The notes: generated by a model not told the origin, from the letters alone. A stretch of 64,000 nt of DNA from Cellvibrio zantedeschiae (GCF_014652535.1 NZ_BMYZ01000002.1:558001-622000); one strand, 5' to 3'. Shown: positions 35,562 through 44,844, counted from the first letter of the stretch. Numbers and translations: made by a program.

Positions 35562-36389
35562 TTGAACATAGCATCTGTGGCAAATTCAACCGCTTCAAAT
35601 TCCACTACATCAAATATTGATGTTTGGAACATTATTCGTACTGAAGCAGAATCTGCCAGTCAACAAGAACCGGTATTGGCGAGCTTTTATCACGCCGCTA
35701 TTTTGAATCATTCCAATTTTCAGGCGGCCATTAGTTTTCATCTTGCAAATAAACTCGATTCTCAGGCAATGCCTGCGTTAATGATTCGCGAGATTTTTGT
35801 AGAAGCCATGAATGCAGATCCGACAATTGAAATTGCAATGCGTGCGGATATTTGCGCACATCGCGAACGTGATCCTGCTTGCAGTACTTACAGTATGCCT
35901 TTGCTTTTTTTCAAAGGTTATCAGGCTTTGCAAACTCAACGTATTTCACATTGGTTGTGGCTGCAAGGGCGAGAGTGCCTCGCACTGTTTTTACAAAACC
36001 AGATCTCTCAGCAGTTTGATGTAGATATTCACCCCGGTGCAAAAATTGGCAAAGGTATTATGGTGGATCACGCTACTGGCGTAGTTATGGGTGAGACTGT
36101 GGTAATGGAGGATAACGTGTCGCTTTTGCACGGCGTAACGCTTGGTGGCAGCGGTTGCACGAAAGGTTTGCGTCATCCCATTATTCGCCGCGGTGTCTTA
36201 ATTGGCGTGGGTGCAAAAATATTGGGGCATATTGAAGTAGGCGAGGGTGCGAAAATTGGCGCGGGGAGTTTAGTGTTGGAGCCGGTTGCACCGCACACCA
36301 CTGTAGCGGGTGTGCCTGCAAAAGTAGTGGGGCGGCCCGTAGTTGCCGAGCCTGCGTTAAATATGGATCATCGCCTGGTTGATGATTAA
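35562..36389 (+). CDS. cysE: Serine O-acetyltransferase
   Basis: The 275-residue enzyme acetylates L-serine with acetyl-CoA, the first step to cysteine. It has an N-terminal helical domain and a left-handed beta-helix from about 155 with hexapeptides (DIHPGAKIGKGIMVDHATGVVMGETVVM), the catalytic His in VDHATG, HGVTLGGSG, and the C-terminal tail that binds cysteine for feedback. The start used is TTG at 35562; the first 20 residues are Ser/Thr/Asn-rich and unlike the family. Confidence 0.93.
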   Translation: MNIASVANSTASNSTTSNIDVWNIIRTEAESASQQEPVLASFYHAAILNHSNFQAAISFHLANKLDSQAMPALMIREIFVEAMNADPTIEIAMRADICAHRERDPACSTYSMPLLFFKGYQALQTQRISHWLWLQGRECLALFLQNQISQQFDVDIHPGAKIGKGIMVDHATGVVMGETVVMEDNVSLLHGVTLGGSGCTKGLRHPIIRRGVLIGVGAKILGHIEVGEGAKIGAGSLVLEPVAPHTTVAGVPAKVVGRPVVAEPALNMDHRLVDD

Positions 36390-36413
36390 AAGCGGGCGCT
36401 GAAAATAATAAGT

Positions 36414-36653
36414 CTAGATAAGTCGTATTTCCTGTTCGCTGTTGCCATCGCGCAGCCAGGCTAAAACAGATTGTCGGCTTTTTAACATGTTTTCATAGGT
36501 TTCGATTACAACGCTATTGGGTACTTTTTGTTTCTTCATCAAATTGATTCGATGTTGTAAAAAAGCTATATCCTGTTCCACTTTGGTTTGTACGCTGGAT
36601 GCTTCTTTGAGTTCGCCGTTTACGACGATTTTACGTTGATACAAAGCATTCAT
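36414..36653 (-). CDS. Small hypothetical protein, coiled-coil-like
   Basis: The 79-residue soluble protein is of unknown function. A predicted helix pair (EQDIAFLQHRINLMKKQ and IETYENMLKSRQSVLAWL) suggests a helical hairpin. GGAGC lies 8 bases before ATG 36653, which is preferred over an in-frame upstream start at 36707. It is convergent with cysE. No motif is recognised. Confidence 0.65.
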   Translation of the reverse strand: MNALYQRKIVVNGELKEASSVQTKVEQDIAFLQHRINLMKKQKVPNSVVIETYENMLKSRQSVLAWLRDGNSEQEIRLI

Positions 36654-36882
36654 CTGCAACTGCTCCTTTATAAAATGCTCAACCAAGAATAAATACCTAA
36701 GCGGCAAGTTTCGACTATGGTTCTAAACTCAACTATGGTTACAGTATGGTTTGATATTTGGCGCATGCCACGTCGTATTGATACCTTTTTGGAACATATA
36801 TTTGGGTTCATATCGCAAAACAGCGATCTTCAGATGTATTTTGGTGTTGCTTCAAAAAAATTGTGAACGAGTTAACAAAATT

Positions 36883-37785
36883 ATGAGCGATCAACAATTC
36901 GACATTATCTTCCGCGGCGACATTGTATTTGGTCATCAATTAGCCGACGTGAAATTGCGTTTGCAACAATTGTTCAAAGCCGATGCTGCAAAAGTTGATG
37001 CGCTGTTCAGTGGCCGCCCCGTACCACTCAAACGGGGCTTGGATTTCGCCAGCGCTCAAAAATATAAAGACGCTTTAGTAAAAGCCGGTGCGCAAGTTGA
37101 TGTTGTTCCCATGGGTGAAACCAAACCCGCTTCTGTTACCGCATCATCATCTCCTGCACCTGCACCTGCACCTGCACCTGCACCTGCACCTGCACCTGCA
37201 CCCAGCGCAGCTCCCTTAAACTTGGCTCAGCGACTTGCACTGCAAGAAGAAGCGGCAAAAGCAGAGGCTGAGGCGGCAGCTGCGAAGGAAGCGATCAAGC
37301 GTGAGCAAGCGGCGCGCGAGGCAGCGCAGAATCCAGGTGCGGTACAACCAAGTTGGAGTTTGGCACCAGTCGGCTCTGACTTGTTGCAACCTGCAGAAAA
37401 AGTTGTACTTGATCCGGTAGTGGTTGATATAAGTGCGATTAGTTTGCGTCCGGAGGGGGGCAATATTTTGGACGCAAATGAGCAAGCTCCTGAGCCGATT
37501 GCCAGCGTAGTTGCACCAAATTTTGAAGTGGCAGAGGCGGGAGCTGATTTAGTTCGTGCAGATGAAAAAATGGATTTGCCCTTGCTTGAAATTGAACTTG
37601 AAGATTGGGGAATAGCAGATTTGGGTGAGGATTTAATTGCGGCATCTGAAAAACCTGCGGTAGAAATTCCGGTAATACATATTCCCGAGGTGGGTCTTGC
37701 GCCAGTCGGTGCGGACTTGGGACAATTAAAACCACAAATAAAAGCCGTGGTTCCCGATACTAGCGGAATTCGGTTGGCTGATTAA
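36883..37785 (+). CDS. Repeat-containing protein with an L7/L12-like N-terminal domain
   Basis: The 300-residue protein begins with a domain (about 1-75, FDIIFRGDIVFGHQLADVKLRLQQLF ... LKRGLDFASAQKYKDALVKAGAQVDV) that resembles the ribosomal L7/L12 C-terminal fold, also found at the front of some pseudomonad RDD-family proteins. A (Pro-Ala)n stretch at about 91-106 is encoded by eight CCTGCA units. A charged helix (about 115-145) precedes four to five degenerate repeats of the form APVGxDLLxxxEK separated by beta-like LPxIEI segments. Function unknown. Confidence 0.7.
   Translation: MSDQQFDIIFRGDIVFGHQLADVKLRLQQLFKADAAKVDALFSGRPVPLKRGLDFASAQKYKDALVKAGAQVDVVPMGETKPASVTASSSPAPAPAPAPAPAPAPAPSAAPLNLAQRLALQEEAAKAEAEAAAAKEAIKREQAAREAAQNPGAVQPSWSLAPVGSDLLQPAEKVVLDPVVVDISAISLRPEGGNILDANEQAPEPIASVVAPNFEVAEAGADLVRADEKMDLPLLEIELEDWGIADLGEDLIAASEKPAVEIPVIHIPEVGLAPVGADLGQLKPQIKAVVPDTSGIRLAD
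37153..37200 (+). repeat. (CCTGCA)8 coding microsatellite
   Basis: Eight perfect tandem copies of the hexamer, encoding eight Pro-Ala pairs. Slippage would alter linker length without breaking the frame. Confidence 0.95.
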
Positions 37786-37866
37786 AAAATCCGGGTGTAG
37801 TCATTCAATAATAATATCCTGCACCCGAGTTAGTTCCTCTGCTTTTCTTGCTGTAAGAGCCGTGCA

Positions 37867-39039
37867 ATGCAAACACCAATTTTTAATGTCCACGATTTAA
37901 TTTTAGTGCTTACACTTGCAGTGTGTTTGCTGCTGGTTATCTTTCAATTGCTATTGTCCAAGCAAAAAGAAATTGCGTCGCGTTTGCTTACCTTGTTTTT
38001 CATTTGTGTGGGTGTGAACGCGCTGTGTAATCTGCTGCTGTGGAATAACTATTTGCATATCGAATCAACATTTGCAAAATGGGCGCTTGCGTTGGGTTTG
38101 GGGTTAACCGTAGTAGGCAAGAGCACGAGTCTTTTTTTATATGTGGTTGCTATTACGCGCGAAAATTTCCGTTTTGGTTGGCGAGAAGCCCTGCACCTGA
38201 TTAATGTCGTGATAGTAGTGGGTTTGTTATTTGTAGGTGGAATCGACAGTGATCAACTGCGATTTGTATCTAGTACGCAAACTGCCTTTAGCGTTTACGT
38301 GACCAATTTGTTATGGCATTACCTTAAATTTTTAACCGTCATTTATGCAGTAAGCGCAGTTTGGGTGGTGTGGCATTACAAACAGCAATTAAAAGCTTTT
38401 TATTCAAGCCTGAGTTTGGAAGGTCCGCAGTGGTTGATGTTGCTGACATTAGGTTTTGCGCTCAATTGGTGCTGGTCTTTGGTGGTTCATGTTTTAGGGG
38501 AGTCGGTAGGAATAAGTCGTGCAGATACCTTTGGTATTTTAGATAACTACATTACGTTTTTTCTGGTCAATGCATTGTTTATTTACAGCTTGCTCTACGC
38601 GCATCAGCTTATAGAAACCAAGAATGCACCCAAAGAAAAACCGCCTGTCCTGACTCCAGAGCACTCTCCGGATTTTATTGCGCGTATTCGCGAAGGAATG
38701 GAAGTTCAACAGCTTTATTTAAAACATACGTTGAATATTGAGGAGTTTGCCAAGCATGTGGGCATTCATTATCGCGAGGTGTCGGCTATTATTAACCAGG
38801 ATTTCAATACCAATTTTTTTGAGTTTGTGAATTCTTATCGTGTGGATAAAGCAAAAGATATGTTGGTTGATCCCAAATTTGCGGACCGAACTATTTTGGA
38901 TATTTTGTTGGAATCGGGTTTTAACAGTAAATCATCCTTCCATCGTTTTTTTAAACGCTACACGGGAATGTCAGCGGCGGATTTTCGTAAACAGCACGCC
39001 GCTGAATCTTCATCAAGCGCGTCGACGAATCAACAATAA
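37867..39039 (+). CDS. AraC-family regulator with N-terminal membrane domain
   Basis: The 390-residue protein has seven predicted helices in the first 245 residues, then a cytoplasmic AraC-type DNA-binding domain (about 285-380) with two helix-turn-helix units (LNIEEFAKHVGIHYREVSAII and ILDILLESGFNSKSSFHRFFKRYTGMSAADFRK). This architecture suggests a membrane-bound one-component regulator. Its 3' end overlaps the convergent GH16 gene by 27 bases. A paralogue with the same layout, but frameshifted, lies at 57624-58765. Confidence 0.88.
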   Translation: MQTPIFNVHDLILVLTLAVCLLLVIFQLLLSKQKEIASRLLTLFFICVGVNALCNLLLWNNYLHIESTFAKWALALGLGLTVVGKSTSLFLYVVAITRENFRFGWREALHLINVVIVVGLLFVGGIDSDQLRFVSSTQTAFSVYVTNLLWHYLKFLTVIYAVSAVWVVWHYKQQLKAFYSSLSLEGPQWLMLLTLGFALNWCWSLVVHVLGESVGISRADTFGILDNYITFFLVNALFIYSLLYAHQLIETKNAPKEKPPVLTPEHSPDFIARIREGMEVQQLYLKHTLNIEEFAKHVGIHYREVSAIINQDFNTNFFEFVNSYRVDKAKDMLVDPKFADRTILDILLESGFNSKSSFHRFFKRYTGMSAADFRKQHAAESSSSASTNQQ

Positions 39040-40035
39040 ACTTCCGAAGATTGCTAACTCAAGCCAACCTATAGCGCCGCCCCCACTAGATGAACCTCCG
39101 CCATCAGACGTGGTTGTGGGTGTGGAAGAAGCTTCTGCGGATGAGGCTACCGAGGAAGACGAGCTTGCCGCTGAAGAGCTAGAAAAGGAGCTGCTGGTCG
39201 CTGCCGAGCTTGGGCTTTTGCTTGAGTTGCTTGATGAACTACTAGAATTCTCGTCGGCAGGTACGCTTCCAGTAAATCCTGTTGCGTTTTCACGCGTTAA
39301 CGCTAGTACCAGTACGCCATCTTTAACCAAGGCGTTTTCCGGTGCAAAATCCACACGGTTTTCATCAAAACTCCAATTCGCTTTACTCCAGCGCCCAGTG
39401 TCGAAACTGGTAAATTCATCGCGCCATCCACCTTCAAATGTTTTGGTCGTGCTGTTGTAAGCTTTGTAATCCAGGTAGCTAACAAATTGGTAAACCGGGA
39501 GTTGGCTATCATCAAACGGCCCCACCCAGGACTCGGCGGTGGATGACCACAAATTAAATCTAATGGATTGTGAATTCACCAAGCTGGTAACTGTGCTGGT
39601 GCCGGTAACGCGGCGAATCTCAATTCCATCTAAATACCAGGCAACATAATCGGACGTCCATTCCAATACATAAGTGTGATAAGCATCTGCTAATGATGTA
39701 GCAGAGGTGTGCGTCATTTCTGTTTTGATCGTTGGGCGCTGTGTGCCCAAAATAATATTGCTTTGCCATTGGGTAGCATTATTTTTTCCGAAAATTTCTA
39801 TATCAATTTCTTCCCAAAAAGTATTACCAATTTCTGAACCGTTTTTGTAAGTGAAAAAGGTGGACAAAGTTCCGCTGGCTTTTGCAACACGCATGCGCAT
39901 TTCGTAGCGCCCGTATTGGTAACTTTGGTTGGAGTAAATTTCTGCACCTTTGTAGGCTTTTGCGTAACTCAGGTTAACGGTTAAACAGCTTGCTAGCGCC
40001 AACAGCAGCGTTGATAAACGCAATGGTGTAAACAT
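39013..40035 (-). CDS. GH16 beta-glucanase with GlyGly-CTERM tag
   Basis: The 340-residue secreted hydrolase has a signal peptide (about 1-25) and a GH16 catalytic domain with the motif EIDIE (Glu76 nucleophile, Glu80 acid/base) inside WEEIDIEIFGKN, close to bacterial licheninases that cut mixed-linkage or 1,3-beta-glucans. A long Ser-rich linker (about 263-315) leads to GGGSSSGGG, a hydrophobic helix and IRRRA: a GlyGly-CTERM signal, processed by rhombosortase on type II secretion substrates. It is a paralogue of the next upstream gene. Confidence 0.9.
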   Translation of the reverse strand: MFTPLRLSTLLLALASCLTVNLSYAKAYKGAEIYSNQSYQYGRYEMRMRVAKASGTLSTFFTYKNGSEIGNTFWEEIDIEIFGKNNATQWQSNIILGTQRPTIKTEMTHTSATSLADAYHTYVLEWTSDYVAWYLDGIEIRRVTGTSTVTSLVNSQSIRFNLWSSTAESWVGPFDDSQLPVYQFVSYLDYKAYNSTTKTFEGGWRDEFTSFDTGRWSKANWSFDENRVDFAPENALVKDGVLVLALTRENATGFTGSVPADENSSSSSSNSSKSPSSAATSSSFSSSSAASSSSSVASSAEASSTPTTTSDGGGSSSGGGAIGWLELAIFGSLLLIRRRA

Positions 40036-40103
40036 GGTAGAGCCTCTAGAAAAAAAGAAGGTGGCAAATAAATTGCCACCCGAGTTGAAACAGTTGCTTG
40101 TAC

Positions 40104-41270
40104 TTAGATTTTAGTCAATTTAATCCAATCGATATTGAAACCACCGGAGTTGGCGTAAATCGCCAGGCTTTGTACGCCCGCTGTTAATGAAACATCATGT
40201 GAAATAGTCGCGTAGGTTCCCCAGCCGCCAGTGTTAGGTACGCTGATAGTGCCCAAGCCAACGCCGTTTTTATCCAACGTAAATTGCGCGGTAGTCAAAG
40301 CCGATGCAACGCGATATTCCACTTTGTAGGTTCCTGTCGCAGGGATGTTTATGTTGTTGTATTTCATCCATTCGCCAGCATCTATATAGCCTACAGCACC
40401 GCCAGATACGGTTACGCTGCCGCCCACTTCGTTAAAGCTTTCGGCTTCTATAAACACACTCGGTGCCGGAGTCGTTCCGCCATCTGAAGGTACGGTGCCG
40501 TTAAACCCGGTCGCGCCTTCTCTGGTTAAAGCGAGCACTAAAGTCCCGTCTTTCACCACTACGTTGTTGGTATCGAAATCGGCGTAATTTTCAGTGAATG
40601 TCCAATTGGCTTTATTCCAGCGGTTAGTGTCAAAGCTGTTGAAATCGTCGCGCCAGCTACCGTTGGTGGTGAAACTGTTGGTTGATGCACTGTAAGGCTT
40701 GTATTCAATGTAATTCACGAATTGGTACACCGGCAGAATATTGGGATCAAAAGCGCCCACCCATTCGGCGATGTTCGCGGCCCACACGTTAAAGCGAATA
40801 TCCTGATTGCTGGTCAGGCTGGTCACAAACTGCCCCCCGGTGATTCGACGAACCTGACCGCCGTCCACGTACCAGGCAACGTAGCTAGGTGTCCATTCAA
40901 GTACATAGGTGTGGTAGCCGTCCCCTAAAGAAGCGGATGCAGTGTGCAGGCCTTCGGTTTTAGTCGTTGGTCGGCTTGACCCAATAATGACGTTGCTTTG
41001 CCATTGGGTTGCGTTGTTTTTGCCGAAGACTTCTATGTCTATTTCTTCCCAGAACGTGTTGCCAATCTCGGAGCCATTTTTATAAGTGAAGAAGGTGGAG
41101 AGCACACCGCTGCCCTTGGCGACTTTCATGCGCACTTCATAACGTCCGTATTTGTAGGTTTGCTTTGAATAGATTTCTGCAGCTTTGTAAGGTTTTGCCT
41201 GAAGGCTTGCCGCGAAAAGACTTGCAGCAAGTAATGCGGACCAACGTATAACACCTGAAAGTTTTAACAT
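40104..41270 (-). CDS. GH16 beta-glucanase with C-terminal CBM6
   Basis: The 388-residue secreted enzyme has a signal peptide (about 1-25), a GH16 domain (about 26-255) with EIDIE at 76-80 in the same numbering as its neighbour, a short linker, and a family 6 carbohydrate-binding module (about 265-388; IEAESFN, YIDAGEWMKYNNINIP, FNIDWIKLTKI). The two catalytic domains are alike through most of their length, pointing to tandem duplication with different C-terminal modules. It is the upstream member of the pair and probably carries the promoter. Confidence 0.9.
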   Translation of the reverse strand: MLKLSGVIRWSALLAASLFAASLQAKPYKAAEIYSKQTYKYGRYEVRMKVAKGSGVLSTFFTYKNGSEIGNTFWEEIDIEVFGKNNATQWQSNVIIGSSRPTTKTEGLHTASASLGDGYHTYVLEWTPSYVAWYVDGGQVRRITGGQFVTSLTSNQDIRFNVWAANIAEWVGAFDPNILPVYQFVNYIEYKPYSASTNSFTTNGSWRDDFNSFDTNRWNKANWTFTENYADFDTNNVVVKDGTLVLALTREGATGFNGTVPSDGGTTPAPSVFIEAESFNEVGGSVTVSGGAVGYIDAGEWMKYNNINIPATGTYKVEYRVASALTTAQFTLDKNGVGLGTISVPNTGGWGTYATISHDVSLTAGVQSLAIYANSGGFNIDWIKLTKI

Positions 41271-41300
41271 CTTGAGTACCTTTATTGGTTATTAGAAGAC

Positions 41301-41312
41301 TCGTTTAAACGA
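41301..41312. promoter_or_regulatory. Palindrome TCGTTTAAACGA upstream of the GH16 pair
   Basis: A perfect 12-base palindrome 31 bases before the GH16-CBM6 start codon, a position suited to an operator. No second copy was noticed in the window. Confidence 0.3.
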
Positions 41313-41476
41313 ACCACGGAGAAGTTCGCCAACTCATAGTTGTATCTTTCACAGGTTTTTGCGCACCAGTTTGCGCACGCTGCTTAAGCTGGTGATTTAG
41401 AGGTGCTGGAACGTTACTTTCGGTAAAGGCATCACTTTTTTGGAGCTTAAAGTGGTGTGGGAGTTGGGACGGTAGA

Positions 41477-41506
41477 AATAAAAACGGCCGCAGATGCGGC
41501 CGTTTT
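41477..41506 (-). terminator. Rho-independent terminator of the MFS gene
   Basis: AAAACGGCCGC-AGAT-GCGGCCGTTTT is a perfect stem, followed on the minus strand by further Ts. It separates the MFS gene from the GH16 pair. Confidence 0.85.
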
Positions 41507-41523
41507 AAAGGAGATGCTGATGA

Positions 41524-42822
41524 TTAAGCGTTGTCCTTTTGATGGAAAGGCGCAAGCCAACAAACAATAAACGAGGGGATGGTTGCAATCATTACAAAAA
41601 CAAAATAGTTGATGTAGCCCATGTATTCCTGCAGATGGCCGCTTATTGCTCCTGTCACCATCATGCACAGACCCATCAAGCCAGTGCCAAATGCATAATG
41701 GGTCGTAGTGTATTTACCCGGAGCCAATTGCTGCATCAAGTAAATCATAAAGCCTACAGATCCAAAGCCGAAAAAGAACTTCTCAATGGCGACGCCAGCG
41801 GTGATTACTACAAGATCACTGGGTTGGTAGATGCTCATAATAAGAAAAGTGACGTTGGGGATGTTAATGGCACAGCAAAGTAAGAAGAGGGTAGGTTTTA
41901 AGCCTCTTTTTGCCACAAACATACCACCCAGCAATGAGCCAAGAACCACTGCCGCAAGACCATAGGTTCCATAGACAATACCCAAGGCTTCATTAGTTAA
42001 ACCCAACCCACCTTTTTCGATGGGGTCCACCATAAAGAAGGGACCAATTTTTTCCAGAAAACCGATACTCAAACGAAACAGGAAGGCAAATGCCAACATG
42101 ATCCAAATATCTTTCTTTTGGAGCAAGGTAACGAATGAGTCCCACAAAATCAGTGCTGCTTCTTTGGTAGATTTCGGCGTGTTTTCTGCTCTGGCACCCT
42201 CTGGCATAAAACGCATGTGCCAAAAGGCCATGAGAATTGTAATGCCTGCCACTATGAAGAAAATAATGCGCCATGAATCAATCCAATCAGACCCAAAAAC
42301 AGCTGCGTCATGGTGAAAATACTCGGTGTGTAATTTGCCGCTGAGGTAGACAAGGCCACCCATCGCTACAATCGGACCTATATTCCAACTCAAGCTTTGT
42401 ACACCGCAGTAGAGCGATTGAGCTTTGCTGTCTAGTGAGGTGACATATACACCATCTGAGGCTATGTCCTGGGTTGCGCCCACAAATGACAATATAAAAA
42501 ATAGAGTCATAAGAATAAGCATGTAGTTAGGCAAACTCATGGCAAGTGCTACGCCTAAAAAACCCGCGCCAACAATTATCTGTGCACACAACACAAAGAA
42601 CTTTTTGGTTTTGTACATTTCAACAAAGGGGGCAAATAAAGGTTTGATAGTGTAAGCAAGAATCAGGTAGCTCGCATATTCTGCGGCAGTTCCGTTATCA
42701 AGTCCGAGGTTTTTAAACATGATGGCGCTGACACTGGTAAGTGTCATGTACGCGAGTGCCATGGTGAAGTAACCAGTTGGCACCCATAACAAGGGGTGTT
42801 TCACGTTAGGGGCTGAGGCCAT
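41524..42822 (-). CDS. MFS transporter, AmpG-like
   Basis: The 432-residue membrane protein has about 12 helices. The segment GATQDIASDGVYV in the fourth helix region and the overall layout resemble the AmpG/SLC33-like MFS branch, which includes muropeptide and oligosaccharide importers. It sits upstream of two beta-glucanase genes on the same strand, though with its own terminator, so import of glucan fragments is a reasonable but unproven idea. Confidence 0.8.
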   Translation of the reverse strand: MASAPNVKHPLLWVPTGYFTMALAYMTLTSVSAIMFKNLGLDNGTAAEYASYLILAYTIKPLFAPFVEMYKTKKFFVLCAQIIVGAGFLGVALAMSLPNYMLILMTLFFILSFVGATQDIASDGVYVTSLDSKAQSLYCGVQSLSWNIGPIVAMGGLVYLSGKLHTEYFHHDAAVFGSDWIDSWRIIFFIVAGITILMAFWHMRFMPEGARAENTPKSTKEAALILWDSFVTLLQKKDIWIMLAFAFLFRLSIGFLEKIGPFFMVDPIEKGGLGLTNEALGIVYGTYGLAAVVLGSLLGGMFVAKRGLKPTLFLLCCAINIPNVTFLIMSIYQPSDLVVITAGVAIEKFFFGFGSVGFMIYLMQQLAPGKYTTTHYAFGTGLMGLCMMVTGAISGHLQEYMGYINYFVFVMIATIPSFIVCWLAPFHQKDNA

Positions 42823-42968
42823 GAGAATACCTATTATTGTACTGATTTGTTTTGGTGGTAACTGCAGTTACTCACGCTGCCTGCTGGTTTTTTTATCGAA
42901 CGCTGTGTTCCATGCGCTCTTTTATTTGCTTTAACTTATCGTATTGGTTTCGCTCTCACCCGAAACTT

Positions 42969-43001
42969 AAAAACATAACGACCGCTCAAGGCGGCCGTTA
43001 T
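42969..43001 (-). terminator. Rho-independent terminator of ppa
   Basis: ATAACGACCGC and GCGGCCGTTAT form an 11-base stem with one mismatch, followed on the minus strand by GTTTTTAAG. It lies about 10 bases after the ppa stop. Confidence 0.75.
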
Positions 43002-43011
43002 TTATTGCGTA

Positions 43012-43545
43012 TTATTTTTGTGCTGCTTTATAGGCTGCTTCGGCATTCAGAATTTCTGTGCGTGCCGCTTCCAGGTCGCCCCAGCCTTCAACTTTTACCC
43101 ACTTACCTTTTTCCAAATCTTTGTAGTGTTCAAAGAAGTGTGCAATTTGTTGTGGAACGATTTCCGGCAAGTCGCTCAGGGATTTAACGTTGCTGTAAAG
43201 CTTGGTCAATTTGTCGTGCGGTACGGCGAGGATTTTTGCATCTTCACCCGCTTCATCGGTCATTTTCAATACCGCGATTGGGCGGCAGCGAATTACTGAA
43301 CCTGCCTGCACTGGTTCCGGGAAAAGTACCAATACGTCAGCTGCGTCGCCATCGCCACACAATGTTTGTGGGATATAGCCGTAGTTAGCTGGGTAGTGCA
43401 TTGGTGTGCTTACTAAACGATCTACAAACAACGCGTCGGCATCTTTGTCGATTTCGTATTTGATTGAGCTATTCAAAGGGATTTCAATAACTACATAGAA
43501 GTCGTCTGGGAGGCTTTTGCCCGCCGGTACTTTTTCAAAACTCAT
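43012..43545 (-). CDS. ppa: Inorganic pyrophosphatase
   Basis: The 177-residue family I soluble enzyme hydrolyses pyrophosphate and drives biosynthesis. Conserved elements include [17 protein letters not shown], the [19 protein letters not shown] signature with metal-binding Asp residues, and the Asp in [12 protein letters not shown] 43545 begins the normal MSFEKVPAG; the longer frame to 43662 would overlap the FHA gene. Length matches bacterial Ppa. Confidence 0.95.
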   Translation of the reverse strand: MSFEKVPAGKSLPDDFYVVIEIPLNSSIKYEIDKDADALFVDRLVSTPMHYPANYGYIPQTLCGDGDAADVLVLFPEPVQAGSVIRCRPIAVLKMTDEAGEDAKILAVPHDKLTKLYSNVKSLSDLPEIVPQQIAHFFEHYKDLEKGKWVKVEGWGDLEAARTEILNAEAAYKAAQK

Positions 43546-43592
43546 ATTGCGGTTCCTGGTAGAGGTTATCGTATAAATATTCGGTGCGGATT

Positions 43593-44426
43593 CTACCACA
43601 AGAGTTTGATTGCAATCATGGCTAAAACAACCACGGCTACACCGATTAACACCCATTTCCAATAGCGCGACGAAGATTCCTCGTAGGTTGGCTCTGTGCG
43701 ATTGCCTGGGGAAGTAGGCCGGGTTTTCCAGCGCTTGGGCTCGCTGCTGGTTTGTTTGCGCTCAACCGGTTTGCTTATAGTATCTATAGAGGCACGAATG
43801 CGGGTTTTGTGGCCATCAACATCCGGTGCGACCAAGCGGAATGTGTATACATCAAGGCGCAAACGATCGCCATTTTGGGCGGTTGCCTCGGTAATTTGTC
43901 GGTCGTTTAAAAAAGTCCCATTAGATGAACCCAGGTCCTTAACCAAAAGGGTTGAACCTTGAATGCGCAACTCAGTGTGGCGACGGGAGAGATGGGTGCC
44001 GGGAATGGTGATGTCGCACTTTTCGGTGCGGCCGATAATAACGGACTTCTCGGGCATGATGATAAAGGTTTTACCCGGCAGCCAACTGCTGTCGGAAACT
44101 AGTCGCCAGGGCGCGGCCTGCAAGGGTTCATCGTCGTGAAGTTTGCGGGGGTCCAGCACTATGAGTTCGGCATTACCAAAGCGAACTATATCGCCGGGCA
44201 GGATTTCTTTTTGGGTAACACGCTGGCCATTAATAAAGCAGCCGCTGGTACTGTTATTGTCTTTAAGTACGTACTTATTATCCTCAACAAAAAGTTTGGC
44301 GTGTAATGCGTCAACACTTGGGTCGGGGATTACCAGTTGGTTGTCATTTGCGGAGCCAATGCAATATAACTTCTCCGTCACCCAAAACGCGGGTTGGCGG
44401 TTATCCTTGAAGTGGAGTTTGAGCAT
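43593..44426 (-). CDS. Tail-anchored protein with two FHA domains
   Basis: The 277-residue protein has two forkhead-associated domains: the first (about 15-85) with [11 protein letters not shown] and [10 protein letters not shown]; the second (about 120-195) with [19 protein letters not shown] and SSNGTFLND, the classic GR...SxxH...NG phosphothreonine-binding pattern. A charged linker and a single C-terminal membrane helix (about 255-275) follow. It probably docks phosphorylated partners at the membrane; no Ser/Thr kinase or phosphatase is adjacent. Confidence 0.88.
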   Translation of the reverse strand: MLKLHFKDNRQPAFWVTEKLYCIGSANDNQLVIPDPSVDALHAKLFVEDNKYVLKDNNSTSGCFINGQRVTQKEILPGDIVRFGNAELIVLDPRKLHDDEPLQAAPWRLVSDSSWLPGKTFIIMPEKSVIIGRTEKCDITIPGTHLSRRHTELRIQGSTLLVKDLGSSNGTFLNDRQITEATAQNGDRLRLDVYTFRLVAPDVDGHKTRIRASIDTISKPVERKQTSSEPKRWKTRPTSPGNRTEPTYEESSSRYWKWVLIGVAVVVLAMIAIKLLW

Positions 44427-44514
44427 TGATGAGTTCCGTTGGTCACAAATGGCTTTTTAATAAGCGTTAGGTTTTATAATACCGCGATTGTAACAACTCA
44501 AATTAGGTTTGTTT

Positions 44515-44844
44515 ATGACCATTTCGAATGACTTGTCGCCTGAATCAACTAATTCTGTGAATAAAGTGATTATTCACTACTGCAATCAATGTCGCTGGAT
44601 GCTTCGTTCAGCGTGGTTAGCCCAGGAACTGCTTTCCACCTTTGACGGTGATTTACACGAAGTTACCCTCAAGCCGGGTACCGGTGGTGTATTTGAGGTA
44701 TGGCTTAATGGAGTACTGATTTGGGAGCGCAAGCGCGACGATGGTTTCCCCGAAGCCAAGGAGTTGAAAGTTCGCGTGCGCGATTTACTTTGGCCGGAGA
44801 AACCTTTGGGTCATATCGACGGTCACAAGAAAAACGCAGATTAG
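44515..44844 (+). CDS. SelT/SelW/SelH (Rdx) family thioredoxin-like protein
   Basis: The 109-residue protein has the CxxC motif YCNQC (Cys23, Cys26) after the first strand and the family pattern LKPGTGGVFEVWLNG and FPEAKELKVRVRDL. In selenoprotein relatives the second Cys can be Sec; here both are Cys. A redox role is assumed. ATG 44515 is preceded by TTAGG; an in-frame TTG at 44509 is possible. It is divergent from the FHA gene. Confidence 0.88.
   Translation: MTISNDLSPESTNSVNKVIIHYCNQCRWMLRSAWLAQELLSTFDGDLHEVTLKPGTGGVFEVWLNGVLIWERKRDDGFPEAKELKVRVRDLLWPEKPLGHIDGHKKNAD

Noticed and set aside
37216-37735. Overlapping minus-strand frames across the repeat-rich gene
   Set aside because: They arise from biased codon use and the Pro-Ala and repeat segments on the + strand, with no ribosome sites or homology-like features.
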